Shown here piece by piece: positions 4,991 to 7,335 of a DNA stretch of 7,335 nucleotides. The DNA comes from SOIA01 sp050116035 (lineage in GTDB: Bacteria > Acidobacteriota > Aminicenantia > Aminicenantales > Aminicenantaceae): assembly GCA_050116035.1 (NCBI GenBank), contig JASFPJ010000155.1, positions 1 through 7,335 of the forward strand. Direction: 5' to 3'. Position numbers and translations under genes: made by a program. Under the pieces are notes generated by a model that had not been told where the DNA came from, searched no databases, and saw nothing but the letters and a program-made list of their open reading frames with translations. Within the stretch, counting starts at the first letter, position 1. Every line of letters starts with the position of its first letter.

Positions 4991-7012
4991 TCAAGAAATA
5001 TTTTTAGAATTTTGGCTGGAGTTTTCTTCAGTTATTTCGTTCTTATAATGGGCAACTAATTTTTTAAATAGTTTTTCATACACTTCCGGAAACTCTTCAG
5101 AAACATCCTGCGTGCATTCGGGATCATTTATTAAATTGTACAGAGATATATCCACTCTGCGTTCATTCCTTCTTATGAGAGGAGTCACGATCAATTTCCA
5201 CTGGCTTGTCTGGATCGCTCTTTGTTTTCTTCTTATTAATTCTTGATGAGATTCTTCTTTAACAGTAATAATCCCTCTTCTGTCCCATTCATAAAAGCGA
5301 ATTCCCTCATCCACCATTTCCTGCAAAGAAGTCCCTATTCCTCCAGGAACGTCGATGGAAAATCCTGTTTCTAAAAATATGTGATTGCCCATGTCCTCGT
5401 CATTTTCATTCCCATTTAACAGTGGCTCCAAACTTGTTCCCTCGTAGTGATAGTCATCTCGATTTAAACCTAATAAATCCAGGATTGTGGGAAAAATGTC
5501 AGTCGTTCCGACCAATCTGTTGATGTGGAAATGAGAATTTTTTCCAGGAAGTTTGAATGAGATAAGAATGCGATTCTGGTCTGATACTCTTAAATTAGTT
5601 CCATGACCTTCAAAAGTTTCTCCATGGTCAGAGAGTATGATGATGATTGAGTTGTCATATAGCCTTTTCTTTTGTAAAGTCCTGATTAATCTTCCGAGTT
5701 GATCGTCGACCATCCGTATGGCCCCGTCATACTGGTCAAAGAGAGGATTGGACTTTTTTTCATACAGGTAGGGATAAGGAGCTGATGAGATATAAGGCCA
5801 GTGAGGGGCACAGAAATGAACGGCGAAGAAAAATTTCTTTTTCGTTTTCAATGAGTTGACGAAAGACACAACATCGTCTGTAAAGTATCTGTTCCTATAA
5901 ATATGATAAACAGCTCTGTTTATATCTGTGAAATTGAATATTTTGTATCCAAGAGGATTATTGAAAAATACATTCGTTAAGGTGAAGTCATGAAAGTTGC
6001 CAAAAACGAAATCTTTGACTCCCTTTATTGGATGCCTCGTATACTGGAATCCGTCCTCTTTGAGGATGTTGCTGAATCGAGTCTCGTCAGTGAAGTACGC
6101 GGTGAAATATTCTTTTTCCTTGAGAATGGTCGGAAGCGTTTTAGATTTTGGGTTAATAAACTTTCTTTTGATGAGGTTGTATCTGGCTCCGTTGGATACG
6201 GGATATTGACCCGTCAATATTGAAAACCAGGAGGGAAATGTTCTAGCCAGCGGGGTGTATGCATTTTTGAAGACAACACATTCTTTGAGCAGTCTGTCTA
6301 GATTGGGCGTGGTGTTGAATTCGTAGCCAAAGTGACCCGTGTGTTTTGGGTTTAGGGAATCCAGGCCAACAATGATGATATTGGGTCCGGTGTTGTTTTT
6401 TCGAGGAAAAGAATAATAGAGATTTTTGAGATGATAAAAGGGATTTAAAAATGATAATGCAATCAGCCCCAAAAAACTCCAGGTGAGAATTTTGACTTTT
6501 TTCTGTGCATGTTTAAAAGAGAAATATAAGAATCCAATAAAGTAAACACAAATAAAGAAGAAGGCAAGAATTTTTAAGACATGATAATTATTGTGATTGA
6601 CAAACAAGGAGCCAAATCTCGTGATGTTCGAGTAGGGGTAGAAGACAGAATTGAAGAAGTACAAGGATAGGATAAAGTAGAAATTGATAGAAATAAATAT
6701 ATACACCTTTGCGGATGAGGGGAGATTGGGCTTTCTTCGGGAAATATCCTGATAAACCAGTGTGAAAAAGATGTAATTGATCCAAGAAAAAACTAAATAG
6801 ACACAAATGAGCGTCAGAATATAAAGAATCACACCAAATTTAAGAAGACTTATGATGTCGCTCGCTTTTGAAAAAAAAGTCGAACCGACTTTTCCTGTGG
6901 AGTATGTACTGATAAAGTAAAGAGTGTTAAAAGAGAACTCCGAGGTCAGGAGTAAGAGATACAGTGAAATCGTGTAGATGAGTATTTTTTTATTTGAAAG
7001 TTCTTGCTTCAT
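4991..7012 (-). CDS. Membrane-anchored sulfatase-superfamily protein with Thr at the nucleophile position (putative envelope phosphotransferase)
   Basis: A 673-residue protein. Five hydrophobic helices (about 8-34, 56-86, 101-124, 145-167, 174-190) precede a sulfatase/alkaline-phosphatase-superfamily domain (about 210-540), the layout of EptA- and LtaS-type phosphotransferases. An odd helix count with N-in places the catalytic domain outside the cytoplasm. Visible motifs: VGLDSLNPKHTGHFGY (metal Asp D218, though the usual second Asp is Ser219); RTFPSWFSILTGQYP at 257-271; APHWPY (H404); SDHGETFEGHG (D462, H463, H470). Sulfatases need C/S-x-P-S-R for formylglycine; here the Cys position is T258, Pro and Ser are kept, and the Arg is Trp262. 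So I infer a Thr nucleophile and transfer or hydrolysis of a phosphoester on an envelope glycan or lipid, not classical sulfatase action. About 130 further residues (540-673) are charged and lack known motifs. AGGA (7021-7018) precedes the ATG, which overlaps the stop of the small upstream ORF. Substrate unknown. Confidence 0.85.
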   Translation of the reverse strand: MKQELSNKKILIYTISLYLLLLTSEFSFNTLYFISTYSTGKVGSTFFSKASDIISLLKFGVILYILTLICVYLVFSWINYIFFTLVYQDISRRKPNLPSSAKVYIFISINFYFILSLYFFNSVFYPYSNITRFGSLFVNHNNYHVLKILAFFFICVYFIGFLYFSFKHAQKKVKILTWSFLGLIALSFLNPFYHLKNLYYSFPRKNNTGPNIIIVGLDSLNPKHTGHFGYEFNTTPNLDRLLKECVVFKNAYTPLARTFPSWFSILTGQYPVSNGARYNLIKRKFINPKSKTLPTILKEKEYFTAYFTDETRFSNILKEDGFQYTRHPIKGVKDFVFGNFHDFTLTNVFFNNPLGYKIFNFTDINRAVYHIYRNRYFTDDVVSFVNSLKTKKKFFFAVHFCAPHWPYISSAPYPYLYEKKSNPLFDQYDGAIRMVDDQLGRLIRTLQKKRLYDNSIIIILSDHGETFEGHGTNLRVSDQNRILISFKLPGKNSHFHINRLVGTTDIFPTILDLLGLNRDDYHYEGTSLEPLLNGNENDEDMGNHIFLETGFSIDVPGGIGTSLQEMVDEGIRFYEWDRRGIITVKEESHQELIRRKQRAIQTSQWKLIVTPLIRRNERRVDISLYNLINDPECTQDVSEEFPEVYEKLFKKLVAHYKNEITEENSSQNSKNIS

Positions 7013-7164
7013 TCATTTCCTGATAACGGTTGAAGTTCTTTTTCTCTTCGGGCAATCCACACACAGATAGCGCCGTGGTTTTTCATTTTTGAATGCGTAT
7101 TCTGGCAGAGCCGTTGAATTAAATCAATCGCCTCTAGTGGTGAATCTTGGGATGATTTTTTCAT
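7009..7164 (-). CDS. Small ORF (51 codons) overlapping the start of the sulfatase-like gene
   Basis: ATG at 7164-7162 opens a 51-residue frame ending at TGA 7011-7009. The stop overlaps the large gene's start as ATGA, the usual arrangement for coupled translation. The product begins MKKSSQDSPLEAIDLIQRLC and ends LQPLSGNE; it is charged, with one amphipathic stretch (SPLEAIDLIQRL) and two Cys (C20, C35). I do not recognise it. There is no clear Shine-Dalgarno, so expression is uncertain. Another reading: from about codon 20 the +2 frame (7123-7013) gives ALPEYAFKNEKPRRYL followed by CVDC. One extra C after TGC at the CCA step would join the frames into a CPEY...CVDC zinc-ribbon-like protein, so this may be a frameshifted remnant whose gene once ended one base before the large gene. 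Either a real small coupled gene or a relic; moderate to low confidence. Confidence 0.4.
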   Translation of the reverse strand: MKKSSQDSPLEAIDLIQRLCQNTHSKMKNHGAICVWIARREKELQPLSGNE

Positions 7165-7205
7165 TATTTACTCATCGACAGGGGTGAATTCCGATTTTTA
7201 GTTTT

Positions 7206-7325
7206 TTACCTCTCCATTGTTATCGTAGACCGAATATCGTGTGCATTTGGACAGAAAGTCTTATGTTGTGCAATCCAGCCTTTATAGCCTGTCTGAGAAG
7301 TTTCATTCCCAGGTCCATGCTCCAT
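7206..7325 (-). CDS. Doubtful 39-codon ORF at the window edge, possibly the end of a longer gene
   Basis: The frame is open from the window edge (codons from 7334) through an ATG at 7325-7323 to TAA 7208-7206, giving a product that includes GYKGWIAQHKTFCPNAHDIR. It has plausible composition but no motif I recognise and no good ribosome site, and its true start may lie outside the window. The 41 bases between it and the next small ORF (7165-7205) are A/T-rich with no clear promoter. Chance is a serious alternative at this length. Confidence 0.2.
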   Translation of the reverse strand: MEHGPGNETSQTGYKGWIAQHKTFCPNAHDIRSTITMER

Positions 7326-7335
7326 TTCCTGTTGG

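Overview
The window (7,335 bases) looks like ordinary chromosome from a Gram-negative bacterium of middling G+C content. The Gram-negative call rests on a LolA-like envelope protein followed directly by an outer-membrane beta-barrel protein with a signal peptide and a C-terminal aromatic end. I cannot name the lineage. The gene set would suit an anaerobic sediment or subsurface bacterium such as a Desulfobacterota- or Aminicenantes-like lineage, but that is a weak guess.

Layout. Bases 1-1984 (+) hold the end of an envelope operon: a 5'-truncated LolA-like protein and an outer-membrane barrel protein, separated only by one TAA stop and read in the same frame. Bases 2008-3356 (+) hold a likely two-gene unit behind a recognisable promoter: a DUF4213/DUF364 protein and a gamma-class carbonic anhydrase-like hexapeptide protein with all three zinc histidines. 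Bases 3464-3943 (+) hold queF, the last step of preQ1 synthesis for queuosine tRNA modification, with its own good promoter and a possible short terminator. Bases 4010-4972 (+) hold a ten-helix EamA/DMT-family transporter and a hairpin in the convergent gap that follows. Bases 4991-7012 (-) hold a large five-helix membrane protein with an extracytoplasmic sulfatase-superfamily domain. Its nucleophile position is Thr rather than Cys, which points to a phosphotransferase-like envelope enzyme rather than a formylglycine sulfatase. Upstream of it on the same strand is a 51-codon small ORF whose stop overlaps the start of the large gene (ATGA). Bases 7165-7335 hold little beyond a doubtful 39-codon ORF.

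How the genes relate. The first two genes probably act together in moving lipid or lipoprotein to the outer membrane, most likely with an exporter encoded upstream of the window. The DUF364 and gamma-CA-like genes may form a metal-related pair of unknown purpose. queF and the transporter look like stand-alone genes. The sulfatase-like protein probably decorates an envelope glycan or lipid.

I found no rRNA, tRNA, CRISPR array or intact mobile element. No clearly new system is visible. The most useful leads are the coupled small ORF with its possible frameshifted zinc ribbon, the Thr-type sulfatase-fold enzyme, the DUF364/gamma-CA pair, and the doubtful start codon of queF.
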